DNA of 64,000 nucleotides from Paulinella micropora. Lineage: Eukaryota > Cercozoa > Imbricatea > Euglyphida > Paulinellidae. This document shows positions 43,397 through 53,505 of this stretch, piece after piece; position 1 is the stretch's first letter; each line of letters opens with the position of its first letter. The DNA is taken from positions 1-64,000 of the forward strand of contig WBZZ01000683.1 in NCBI GenBank assembly GCA_019918135.1, written 5' to 3'. Below the pieces are notes generated by a model. The model saw only the letters and a list, made by a program, of their open reading frames with translations. It had not been told where the DNA came from and did no database searches. A program made the translations under genes and the position numbers.

Positions 43397-45170
43397 TCAT
43401 ACAGGTCCAAGGATAAAACCGTAACAGTTTCGCCATGACATAGTCGCCACTCCCGTAGCTCCGAGAATAGCACACATCCCATCTTCCCCCTGACCATTGT
43501 ATTTGACGCCATCGCTGTTGAGAAAATCAAGAAAAGTGCTCTTCCTGTAGAACGACCTAACAAAGATAATACATTTCGTCAGTATGTTTAAAAACGACTA
43601 GGTATGTAATAAATTAATTAATAACTTACACATCGTGGTTGTCGTCCTGCGGCGACATGTATCTTGATGGGCACTGGGCTTGCCTGTTTCCACCTTGCGA
43701 ACTATTTGATAGATTCAAGGGTATCCAATATGGAATAATGATATCCACAGGAATGTTCCATTTTGCGTAAAGGCCTTCAGGCAAAGGAGCAGCAGGTGCG
43801 CTTTCATTGTAGCCCAAAGCCATATATCCATACGGAGTCGGGGTGAAAGCATAGCATTGTGAACACGCTAAGAGATCCGTCTGGGCCATGTTTCGTCTGC
43901 GCCCTGGGGCTGGGGGACTTAAGCAACTTATGGTACTGGTAAGTTCCATTGTGTAGTAAATCTTCAATGCTGGAGTTATAAACTGCCGAATCAGGTAGAC
44001 CTGCAACAGGTTTCAAGCGGTAGGTCATCGACAGCAGAACACGCACAACACTCACGTTACATCAGGCAAATGAACACATTTCAAACGCACAATAACCTCG
44101 ATATATCAACATATGTAACCATCATACTTGCATACAAGTTTCTATCCTTTATGAAAGGGTAATTTAGAATTACATTTCTGCCAAATGCGCTGTCCGTGGT
44201 GGGCGGAAGATAAAACCCAGTATTGGCGCAGAAGGGACACTGGAACGATTGCAGCAGATCATTATTCGTTGCGTCGCTCTTCGGAAAAACCGTATTTTGC
44301 GGCGCCGGTGGGCTAAGCACATGTTATGGAAACGAGTGAACACCAGACGTAGTTGTGTATGAGGAAAGAGAGAACGATCATTTGCAGGTGAGGGTTTGCA
44401 CACAAAAAAAAGAAGAGAAATCGCGGCGACAATGAGATTTTACTTTGGCGTGGAGATGTTGAGAATCAGACTGTAGAGGTATTGAAACCCAACCGAAACT
44501 TCGCTGTTCAATGTCAAAAATAAGTCGGCCAACCGCACCGTGAGGTCTCCAGTACAGACTGAAACGGCATAGCTTCCGTTTCCTACACCGACTACAACAT
44601 CGACGGCAGTGGGACATGCTGCCAACGGCAGGACTAGATCCGACAAGCATGTTGTTTTGTTGTCGATTTCAACTGAAGTGTTGCATTTTTGAGGCTTGGG
44701 CGTTTTAGTTGTTTTGGTGCGCACTGGATTTGACATGGATCCCTCTTTCTGCAAACACGCAAGAGGGGAGAGTATTATATATATACCTCTGATTGTGTAT
44801 AGAATTATACACAGCCGAGGCTAGCAACTACAAGCTTACCTTCTTGGAGGGTCCCTTTGGTCCCGTTGCCTGCACAAACGCAACAGGGGAGAGTACTTTC
44901 ATAGTTGTACACTATGTGTAGAAATTATAAATAGCCGATTACTACAAGGCTGCATTTCCAGATTAGAACGTGGAAAACAGTGCGGGTCATGCTGTCGTAT
45001 TAAACAACATTTGCTGCACAATTTGGTGGTACCTTTGCCGCGTCAAAGTCAGAGGATGATTGTATCTCGGACTGCGAGACCTAAACACAAATATCCTGCT
45101 TTTCTGAAAGTTGACTTTTCTTAAGCTTACTTTCTCTTTGGATGTGTGTTCTATGCATGCCACGCGCACT
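43397..45170 (-). CDS. Unrecognised multi-exon gene with a 30-nt microexon
   Basis: Exons by splice signals, minus strand: from about 45170 to 45131, 45080-45033 (48 nt, SQSEIQSSSDFDAAK), 44869-44840 (30 nt, ATGPKGPSKK), 44748-44444, 44312-44128, 44000-43630 and 43556-43397 (stop TGA). Most junctions keep phase. The main exon has MSNPVRTKTTKTPKPQKCN and a possibly secreted or beta-rich region (VDVVVGVGNGSYAVSVCTGD). Exons 44312 and 44000 both carry an LSPPAP motif, then TD-x-L and a Cys pair (CPFC, CSQC), suggesting an internal duplication. The last exon has LGATGVATMSWRNCYGFILG. Within 44000-43630 the better frame changes once. No family recognised, and the 5' end is not found. Confidence 0.6.
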
Positions 45171-45644
45171 ATTATTTATTATGATATTATCAGTATTATT
45201 TTTGTGGTTGTACCGCTACAGTTGCCCACCCAACAGGACTGCGGTGGAGTACATGCCTTCCTACTAGCCTAATCTACTCCATGCACGTGGACCTGATCAT
45301 GATACGCCGCACCAGCATTTCCGGACAGGTTCCACACGATGAGCAAAACCACAACCTATTAACACATTTTTCAGAAAAATGAGATCGCGATATACGGTAG
45401 GATCAGACAATGTCCTATGTAAAGACACATGCCCAAGCAAACGCGCTGAGCAAAAGCATACATGTACACGTGCAAAACAAATCGACGGTCAATTTCAACA
45501 CTAAGGCAGTACAGAAGTAAGGCAAACCGTGATGAGTAGGATGATGGCGCGGGAGAGAACGGTGACGGTGCGAGACACTTGGGTGAAGTCATGCTTCAAC
45601 TTCAGAAAATCCTGTTTCGTCATCTCTTCCCCGGATTCTAGTAC

Positions 45645-45780
45645 ACATACGGATGTGATCATCATGTGCATGCAAGCAATCGTGACCAAGTCCTTCACTA
45701 AGTGCACCATACAAGTTTATGCTTGCTTGGGAGCTCGAATCCCTCGGCAAGTGCTCTTGCATGGTCGATGAGAAAGTAAA
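45645..45780. repeat. Duplicated segment, partner at 46545-46695
   Basis: Shares long blocks (GCATGCAAGCAATCGT, CAAGTCCTTCAC, AGTGCTCTTGCA) in the same orientation with 46545-46695. No gene seen in 45180-46070. Confidence 0.7.
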
Positions 45781-46080
45781 TTATGAGGCAGAAATGAGGG
45801 TTCTCTTAATTTGACTCAAAAAAATGAATCAAGCTACCGGGTAGTATTCCGGAAAGTACCCGTGTTCTCTCAGGAATTTTCTACACGTGATATTGTCGCC
45901 GCTTGAAAAAGCTTCGTTTTGAAACCGGCGCTTGAAAAGCCACTGCTCGTGACGTCGACGTGGTTTCTGCACTTCGAACTTTTTTTCCCACAAAGTAGTC
46001 TGTCTGTCTTGTCTGTGTCATCCTGTGTTTGCATTGCTTCCCCGGATTTTAGATGTATAGATGTATGTATGTAGGCCACA

Positions 46081-46630
46081 GGCATTGTATTCGAATACGG
46101 ACGCAAAGTCCAAGAACTCGCTCAAAAGAGGTAATGTCACCGTTATGTCACGGCATTTTTTCGCACTTATCCAGCTCGAACATACATAGAACGGAACGAT
46201 GTACACATACGGATGTGATCATGTGCATGCAGGGCATACTTGATAGGCATGGTATTCGAATACGTATGCAAAGTCCAAGAACTCGCTCAAAACGAGGTAA
46301 TGTCACCGTTATGTCACGGCTTTTTGGCGATCAGAGTTATAAAGAACGGAACGATGTACATGCACACATATGCAAATATGGATGTGATCATCATGTGCAT
46401 GCAAGGCCTTACCACTGATAGACACGGTATTCGAATATCGATGCAAAGTCCAAGAACTCGCTCAAAACGAGGTAATGTGACGGTTATGTCACGGCCATTT
46501 TTCGCTCTCATCCAGCTCGAACATAGAACGGAACGATGTACATAAATGGATATGATCATCGTGTGCATGCAAGCAATCGTTACCAAGTCCTTCACGTAGA
46601 GCACCATACAAGTTCATGCTTGTTCGGGAG
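46081..46630. repeat. Tandem repeat of about 165-176 bp, three copies
   Basis: Copies start near 46081, 46247 and 46423. Each has GGTATTCGAATA, then AAGTCCAAGAACTCGCTCAA, then GTTATGTCACGGC, then GAACGGAACGATGTACA and ATCATGTGCATGCA. The internal TTCGAA, GTGACGGTTATGTCAC-like and TGCATGCA words are themselves short dyads. Confidence 0.8.
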
Positions 46631-47039
46631 CTCAAATCCAAGTTGGAATCCCTTTGCAAGTGCTCTTGCACGAGTGGTCGATGAGAGGTAATTTGTGAAG
46701 CCCACACGACGAAAAAAAGCTCTAGGTTATCAACGGTAGTAAAGAAATCATCGGGTCGGCCCAATACATTTTTCTAAGTTTTCTTGGTCTGTCAACCTTT
46801 TTTAGCGGGTGGGCCGGGCTGAAGAAATCATCGTTGAACTTGAAATCCGAAGGGCGAAAAATTATTGGCATATCAGGAAAGTTGGGTGGCCTTACAGAAA
46901 CATAGAAGAGATTATCTACTACTTTCCTCCTTCATTCTTTGTTTCTCTCTTTATTTCGTTCTTGTCTTTTCTCTCTTTTTTTCGTTCTTAATTTTTCTTT
47001 TTTATTTGACTCACATGTAAAAATACGTTTATGTGTATT

Positions 47040-47739
47040 ATGGGATCTTGTATGCATGCATGTATGTATGTATGAGTACTTGTATGTATGTATGTATGTA
47101 TGCATGTATGCATGTATGTATGTATGTATGTATGTCAGTCTGTCTGTCTGTCAGTGTGTCTGTTCTGTTTGTCTGTCTGTCTGTTCTGTCTGTTGTTGTT
47201 GTTGTTGTATGATGTGTGTATGTATGTATGTATGTATGTATGTATGTATGCATGTCTCATTGTCTGTATGAATACCTGTAGTATGCATATATGTATGTAC
47301 TAGTCATGTAAATATGCATGTATGTATGTATGCATGTATGTATGTATGTATGCATGTTGTTTTGTTGTTGCTGCATGCATGCATGTATGCATGTATGTAC
47401 GCATGTATGTATGTATGTAACTATGTATGTATGTATGTATGTATGTATCTATGTATGTAGATATGTATCTGTGTATCTATCTATGTACGAATGAATCTAT
47501 CTATGTATCTATGTATCTATGTATGTATGTATGTGTGTATGTATGTACGTACGTACGTACGTACGTACATATGTATGTATGTATGTACGTACGTATGTAT
47601 GTAATAAGTATGCATGCATGTATGTATGTATGTTGTATGTATGTATGTATGTATGTATGCATGTATTGCATGCATGCATGCATGCATTCGTGCATGTTTG
47701 TACGTACGTACGTACGTACGTACATATGTATGTATGTAA

Positions 47740-47775
<36 letters not shown>

Positions 47776-48230
47776 TGCATGTATGTAATGCATGGATGTA
47801 ATGCATGTATGTAAGGTAAGTACGTAAGTACGTACGTACGTAAGTACGTACGTACGTACGTATGTGTATGTATGTATGTATGTATGTATGTATGTATGCA
47901 TGTATGTACGTACGTACGTACGTACGTACGTACGTATGTATGTATGTATGTATGTATGTAATATATGTAATGATTGTATTTATGTATGTATGTATTTATG
48001 TATTTAATTTTGTATGTGTATGCATGTCTGCATGCCACGCATCTTTGCGTGTATGTATGCATTTATGTATTCATGCATGTGTGTATGAATGCACGCAACT
48101 TTGCATTTATGTATGCATACATGCATGTTTTAACGTATGTATGTATGTATGTATGTATGCATGTATGTATTTATGTTTATATGTATTTATGTTTTTATGC
48201 ATGTATGTATGTATGTATGTATGTGATTTC
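47040..48230. repeat. (ATGT)n microsatellite, about 1.2 kb
   Basis: Tetranucleotide TATG with islands of TACG, TGTC and TGCA. All frames read as Tyr/Val/Cys/Met or His/Thr/Ile strings and are not genes. Confidence 0.95.
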
Positions 48231-48605
48231 GTTTTCGATTTTCGATTCTCGTTCTTGTTCAACTTTTGTTTTTTGGATTTCGTTTTTTTTTCTTTCAAAT
48301 TTCCACTCCGATTTCGATTTTGGTTTTCGTTTTCGATTTTCGTTTTCGATTTTTGTTTTTGGTTTTCTATTTTTGAGTCCGATTTTATTTCAATTTTTGT
48401 TTTTGTTTTTGTTTTTGATTTTCTTTTTTGATTTTTGATTTTTGATTTCGATTTTCGATTTTTTTTTCGAATTTCTGTTTCTATTTTTATTTTGATTTTT
48501 GGTTTTCGATTTTCGTTTTGCTTGGTTTTTGGTTTTCATTTTTCAAATTCCTGGCCGATTTCGTTTTTCATTTTTGTTTTTGTGTTTTCGATTTGGTTTT
48601 TATGG
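48231..48605. repeat. Degenerate TTTTCGATTTT tandem repeat
   Basis: Short units TTTTCGATTTTCG and TTTTTGATTTT follow the tetranucleotide array. A run of about 22 G comes at 48668-48689. Confidence 0.85.
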
Positions 48606-48851
48606 TAAGAAAGGGAATGAGTAGGGGTGGGAGAAGGAGCAGTAAGGAAAACGACCCGGGGAGGCGGGGGGGGGGGGGGGGGGGGGGGTTCATAAAGCTA
48701 CCCGCGGAATGGGCTTGTGTTGTATAATATATAAATAATAAATCATAGTATTATACTGCCCAAGTTCAATTTGGTCACGTAGTATTAATATTACAATTGA
48801 CAGCGCTCACGATGGATACCAATACTGAGCGTTCTGCATGGCTAACCGCTG

Positions 48852-48856
<5 letters not shown>

Positions 48857-48900
<44 letters not shown>

Positions 48901-48906
48901 TCTCTT
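48857..48906. repeat. (CT)n microsatellite
   Basis: About 50 bp of CT followed by a T run, directly upstream of the second retrotransposon fragment. Confidence 0.95.
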
Positions 48907-48971
48907 TTTTTTTTTTTTAGTTTGTCTCTCGCTAATATATATGTATGTCTATGCTTGCATGTGTATAGATT

Positions 48972-49650
48972 GACTCAGCTTCCTCTTCCTCCTCTCTCAA
49001 CCCTATCTTTCCTCTCTCTCTCTCTCTTGCTGATTTCTTTCTGTTCTCTCTCCCCACCTGCACATGTAGTTGGGGACTTTCTTTCCTTTGCTATGTAGAG
49101 CACTTACATTATTCTCATGAATTAACCTAATGTGTTCTTCTGGGGTCTTGAGTGCCCCCTTGAGTCCCTTGGCACCTAATGCCAAAACTATTTCCCTCTG
49201 AAATGTTTTGAATGTGGTTCTCCCATCATACTGTCCTTTTCCCGTCATGCTTACTTTATTTTTGTCTGTGCCTTTCAGACTATAACTCATGATTATGAGT
49301 TACTATCTTGTCCTTTTTGTCTAGTTGCAGAGCAGTTGTGTAGCCTGATGTGCTTGCCTCTTTGCATCGACGCCGGTGACTCACCTAACCAACGGGGACA
49401 GATACTATGTGTTCAAAAACGGAGACACAGGGTTGCGAAAGCTTCCATTTTGACTCATGATGTGTCACTTACAGGAATGACACTAACCACTTTTGTAGAC
49501 AGTCGCCTCCCAGTCTGCGATGGTCTCCTTCCTTGCTTGCAGTGCCACCAGAGTTAAGCGATGCTAAGGCTCATAACCCACTAGACAAGAAAGTTAGTAT
49601 TTTACTTTTACTTAGAGATTTGAATAATAACACTTCACTAAACGCCACAC
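48972..49650 (-). mobile_element. Retrotransposon 5' fragment, copy 2
   Basis: Direct copy of 41590-42265 with very few changes, including the Gag-like start (ATG 49290) and the palindrome at it. It stops at the CT-rich tract 48972-49020. The close match over 670 bp means recent duplication or two recent insertions of the same truncated template. Confidence 0.65.
49003..49290 (-). pseudogene. Gag-like fragment, copy 2
   Basis: Same N-terminal Gag-like sequence as copy 1 (SMTGKGQYDGRTTFKTFQRE). It runs into the CT repeat after about 90 residues. Confidence 0.5.
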
Positions 49651-49785
49651 CTGTTACAATCCCTGAAGATAGCTCGATAAAAAGTCGGTAATACAACCAG
49701 ACACAAATCCCCCAAAGGAGAATGATGTCTCGTTATATTAGCTCAGTGAAGCCGAAAAAGAAAGCGGCCACAGACCACGGTTAAA

Positions 49786-50009
49786 ATGGCATTAGGTCAA
49801 ATCCGGCCAAACGATATTGAAATACTGGGGGAAAAACTAGGTGCACCTGACACCCGAAAAACTGTACTTTTTACCGGCTATCCGGGGGGTGATGCCTACA
49901 GTACCCCTTCCCGTTTTTATGACGGAAATATGCAATATTTTCGTCATATAGCTGCTGATTTCTTTTCTGCACAAATGCTACGGGGTGTTGCAACTAAATG
50001 CATTAACCC
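49786..50009 (+). CDS. Small unknown ORF interrupted by piggyBac
   Basis: ATG 49786 (context TTAAAATGG) reads IRPNDIEILGEKLGAPDTRK and SRFYDGNMQYFRHIAADFF. The frame reaches the TTAA at 50003-50006 and stops at TAA five bases inside the transposon. Removing the transposon and one TTAA would let the same frame run ten more codons past 52870 to TAA 52899-52901. No family recognised; it could be an exon. The reconstructed join is inference. Confidence 0.5.
50003..50006. repeat. TTAA target site, left
   Basis: Piggybac-type target duplication, matching TTAA at 52867-52870. Confidence 0.9.
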
Positions 50010-50020
50010 TTAACCGGTTT

Positions 50021-50060
50021 GCCACTTTTGGGGATCTAAAGCCACGTTTGGGGATCCGAC
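50021..50060 (+). repeat. Left subterminal repeats of piggyBac
   Basis: GCCACTTTTGGGGATC and GCCACGTTTGGGGATC in tandem, 22 bp apart, reading away from the terminal repeat. Confidence 0.85.
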
Positions 50061-50196
50061 CCAATTTCAAGTTTTTTAATCACTATTTGTGGTTTTTGAC
50101 AGTTATATTATTAAATTCAATTGAATTAAACCAGGTGGAAGCTAATTGTGTAAAAAAACCGTTCTTTAATAACTAATAAAACCTTGACAATCACTG

Positions 50197-52587
50197 TCAC
50201 AACGGCTGCCTCTTACATTTCCCAGATGGAACGAAATGATTGACTGTGTGCCACGGAAAACATTCTCCAGTTCGGCAAAAAAAATAGCGACAATCGCTGC
50301 AATAAGCACTGGTACGCTTGCGGATTCCATTACTAGCACATACCGCACAACAAACCGAGTTCTGCTTACCCGCGCCGCGCTTACCATCACTCGCCTCGTT
50401 TGTAAGACTTACCAAATGGCCAGGCATATCACACGCTTGCCACTCGCTGCGCTCCTAGAACCTCCAAAAAGCCCCGCATAAGACACCAAACCCTCAATAA
50501 GTTCCTTGAGCATGTCTTTGCGTGTTTTTTCTTCATGAAACTGTTTGTAGTAGATGATAGTTGTGTTTGTAACCGCAACATCTAACAAACCCGCAAATAA
50601 CTTGAACCAAGGCTTGTTGAATCTTCTCAACTCCGTAACGAAGTCGTAACTGATCGCCTGTATCAACGCCGCCCATGTGCTGAGTGTATGTCTTGCAAAT
50701 TTCAAAACAATTGTGGCACTGGAACCGTAGCTCCACCCCCCCATGCAGCCTCCTTTCGACGTGGCTCATGGTACCCCCCAACACAGTTGACAAAAAATAA
50801 ACCACCTGGGTGTCTTTCCAAGCAACAGCATGCATAGTGACTCCGTTATGACTCCAAGTGGCCATTGCGGACGTGCCCCGGTCACTATTCTTCTTGACTT
50901 CGTCCAGTAGCTCCTTTGCCGCCCTCAGCCTGGGTTTGACAACAGTGCCAATGCAGTTGATGCCCCTCTTTAGGACACAGTCAAAAAACAACTGCAGCCC
51001 TATGTAAAACCTATCTAAAGCGATGATCCTGCCGCTTTGGTCGATGCCGGCTAGGTCTAAAAGCTTCATAACAACTGCATACGTCATTCCGTGCCCAGAA
51101 TCGTCCTGCACCGTTCCCTCACACTCATAACAAAGCAGCGAATAAAAATAGCCTGTTACTGAACAGCACAGAGCAAACAGTTTGAATCCCCATTTGATGG
51201 GTTTTTTCGGTAAGTATTGCCTGAGGTAGGTACGCCCTTTAAAAGGGATCATTCCCTCGTCGATTGACACCCACTGACCCAAGTCCCACAGCCTAGGAAA
51301 ATTTTCTTGTATAATCTCAATAAAGACTCGAACATTGAAATGTTTGTCATACTGAGGGGAGTCACGAGGAGCTGCCAGACGGGGGTCAGTGAGATGAAAA
51401 TAACGTTTGATATTCTGATACCTCACGTACCCCGTGATGCTTGCAAGGTCTGGCCACTGCCAGAAGTCTGACACAGCGCCAATCCAATAATCTGTTTCAG
51501 CAGGCAACCCCATCACCCCCATCATTATAAGGATCGCCAAAAATGAAAGTATGTCAGATAGTGTCACGGGTACCCAAGGCCGCTGACGCTCTGAGGGGTT
51601 GAGATTATGTTTCCAGGTTGCATACTTGTTGGTGTTTCTTGTGACATTCTGCCAGAATTGCGTGGGTAAGAACATAAAGAAAATATCCACCATACTGAGG
51701 AGGTCGGGGGAACGCACAGAAAGTGATGCCCTGGACTGCCCTTCGAATGCCGGCAGCACACGAGGAGGTGCAACACCCACCTTCCATTCTTTGACATCTT
51801 TGAACTCACTGGCAGGTAGGCTATCGCCTTCGTCAATCTCTAGTGCCGGATCCCCCTCCTCGTCTTCACCAGACCCCTCATCTTCTTCGACATCATCGTC
51901 ACTGACAAGTGAGTCGCTGGGATGAGGGGCTCGTTTGTTGTCCATATCTCCTTCTTTTTGATCCTCTTCATCGATTGAACTACCCGACTCATCCCCCGAC
52001 TCTGGCGGTCTGTTGGAAAACAGTACAGTAAGGAATACTGACAGCCAACGCCGATGCATGTATGGAAGTACAGAAATCTACTATACTTCCAGCATCGTCC
52101 TTGGCCGACAACAAAACAGAAGCAAATTGCACAAAATAGCTGAAACCAGGTAGGGATAGGTACACATAGTCATCGTCATCAGGGTCGCTGGGTATCAAGC
52201 CGTCCTCACTGCAAACACGCAGAGAAACCATTCGACATCACAAGAAAAATTCGAGGTTCAAGAAAAACAAGTCTACCCAGCATTTATTGCATTTTTGGCA
52301 TCTCCGTCGATTTCCTGGCCTTGCCCAAGTATGCCGTTATCGGCAGAGCCACTCCCTTCAATTCTGTATTTGATAATCTCCGAAGCAATCATCATGGAAT
52401 CGTCTTCATCCTCCGCATCCCACTTCATCCAAAACTTGTCTTTTGTACGACCATACTGTCGAGAAACAGTACCCTCAATCTCCCTCGTCTTCCAGTCATC
52501 AGGCCATTTTTGTTTGGCATAAGCCTCACCAAATTCCCTGACCGGAAGACGCACACGGACTGTGAGAAGCTCTTGGTGCGCAGACAT
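50197..52587 (-). CDS. piggyBac transposase
   Basis: Likely ATG 52587 (MSAHQELLTVRVRLPVREFG). The first exon is a small domain with KWPDDWKTREIEGTV and FWMKWDAEDED, as found ahead of some protist piggyBac transposases. An intron at 52211-52278 (GTAGAC...TTGCAG, phase 2) joins it to GEDGLIPSDPDDDDY; a second intron or shift leads into the main frame (52059-50533) with a long acidic region. Catalytic aspartates are present in SIDEGMIPFKGR, ALDRFYIG and GGVDTGDQL. After that the frame changes once near 50650 into LRRFNKPWFKLFAGLLDV, and again near 50420 into the C-terminal Cys-rich domain CCAVC...CSDC...C...H, which binds the element ends in characterised members. Total about 640 residues. The enzyme cuts at TTAA and excises without footprints. 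Confidence 0.88.
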
Positions 52588-52814
52588 GATGTTGAAAAAA
52601 AAAAAAAAGGTCCCCGCCACGTAAAAAAAGGCAACGAAAATTCGTGAAAAAAAGTGGTTGGTGCCTGGTTTCAGTTTCATATTTAAGTCACTTCTAGAAA
52701 AGCTATGACATTCTGGTTTTCACAGATAGCTTCCCCAACACGTAAATATTAAATTTGCAGCGTAGTACAGCTTGTTTCGATTGGTATTTATGTTTTTATT
52801 CAACTCAAAAATTC

Positions 52815-52852
52815 AAACCACTTTTGGGGATTGAAGCCACTTTTGGGGATTG
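52815..52852 (+). repeat. Right subterminal repeats of piggyBac
   Basis: CCACTTTTGGGGATTGAA in two tandem copies, 18 bp apart, in the same orientation as those at the left end. Confidence 0.85.
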
Positions 52853-52866
52853 AAACCGGTTAAGGG

Positions 52867-52870
52867 TTAA
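52867..52870. repeat. TTAA target site, right
   Basis: Second copy of the duplicated TTAA. Confidence 0.9.
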
Positions 52871-52901
52871 CCCACGGATAGACGGTGCAGTGGATAAATA
52901 A

Positions 52902-53500
52902 AACGCATACACCAGACACGCGTCAACTGTAAATCTCTAGCCTTATTTTTTGTAAATAAATAAAAAAACTCCTCCTTCCACACTCGTTGTCCCCCCCATA
53001 ACTTAATCCTGAGGCAGTATGTCAAGAACAAATAATATTACTATTAAAATAAAAGCAGCATTATAATTTTTTCTCCTTCTCTAAAAACACTTCCGATCAG
53101 TAAATACATTGTCTTTTAATAACATACCCTTGTTTTCAATCAGTTACCTTAATATAGTACTAGGGGGCCAGTCCTAATAACTATATCCAAGCCGGTGTGA
53201 GTGAACCCGACCATGCGATGAACCGACACAAGTAGAGACGGACCGTGCTGGTATGACGATATTAAGTATATCCAAAGAAAAAAATATTTAATATGTCTAC
53301 TATGAGAACATTTATTGAGAACATCACCCTGGATACTTGAAGCAGGGTCGTACCAGGAACACCATCGCTAAACTCACAAGCGATCCCCTTCTACGGTGTC
53401 GTATCCATTTGCCGATTGACCTTCGCACTCATATGTTGCGATAAAAATGCCAAGTAACAACAATGGTATAAAAATATTTTAATAAGACATGATCTGACAT
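52902..53500. other. No supported gene
   Basis: AT-rich sequence with no convincing frame. It separates piggyBac from the 3' end of the LRR gene. Confidence 0.5.
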
Positions 53501-53505
53501 GGGTA

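Larger units (their letters stand above)
50007..52866 (-). mobile_element. piggyBac DNA transposon, structurally complete
   Basis: A 2860-bp element flanked by TTAA. Its 14-bp terminal inverted repeats are perfect: CCCTTAACCGGTTT at 50007-50020 and its complement at 52853-52866. Just inside each end are two copies of a 17-19 bp motif, CCACTTTTGGGGAT with A/T-rich spacers. They are in the same (direct) orientation at both ends, not inverted. It encodes one transposase on the minus strand. The coding region has two single-base frame changes near its 3' end, so this copy may be non-autonomous. Confidence 0.93.

Noticed and set aside
47040..48230. Long open frames in the (ATGT)n region
   Set aside because: The tetranucleotide repeat lacks stops in several frames; composition is purely repeat-driven.
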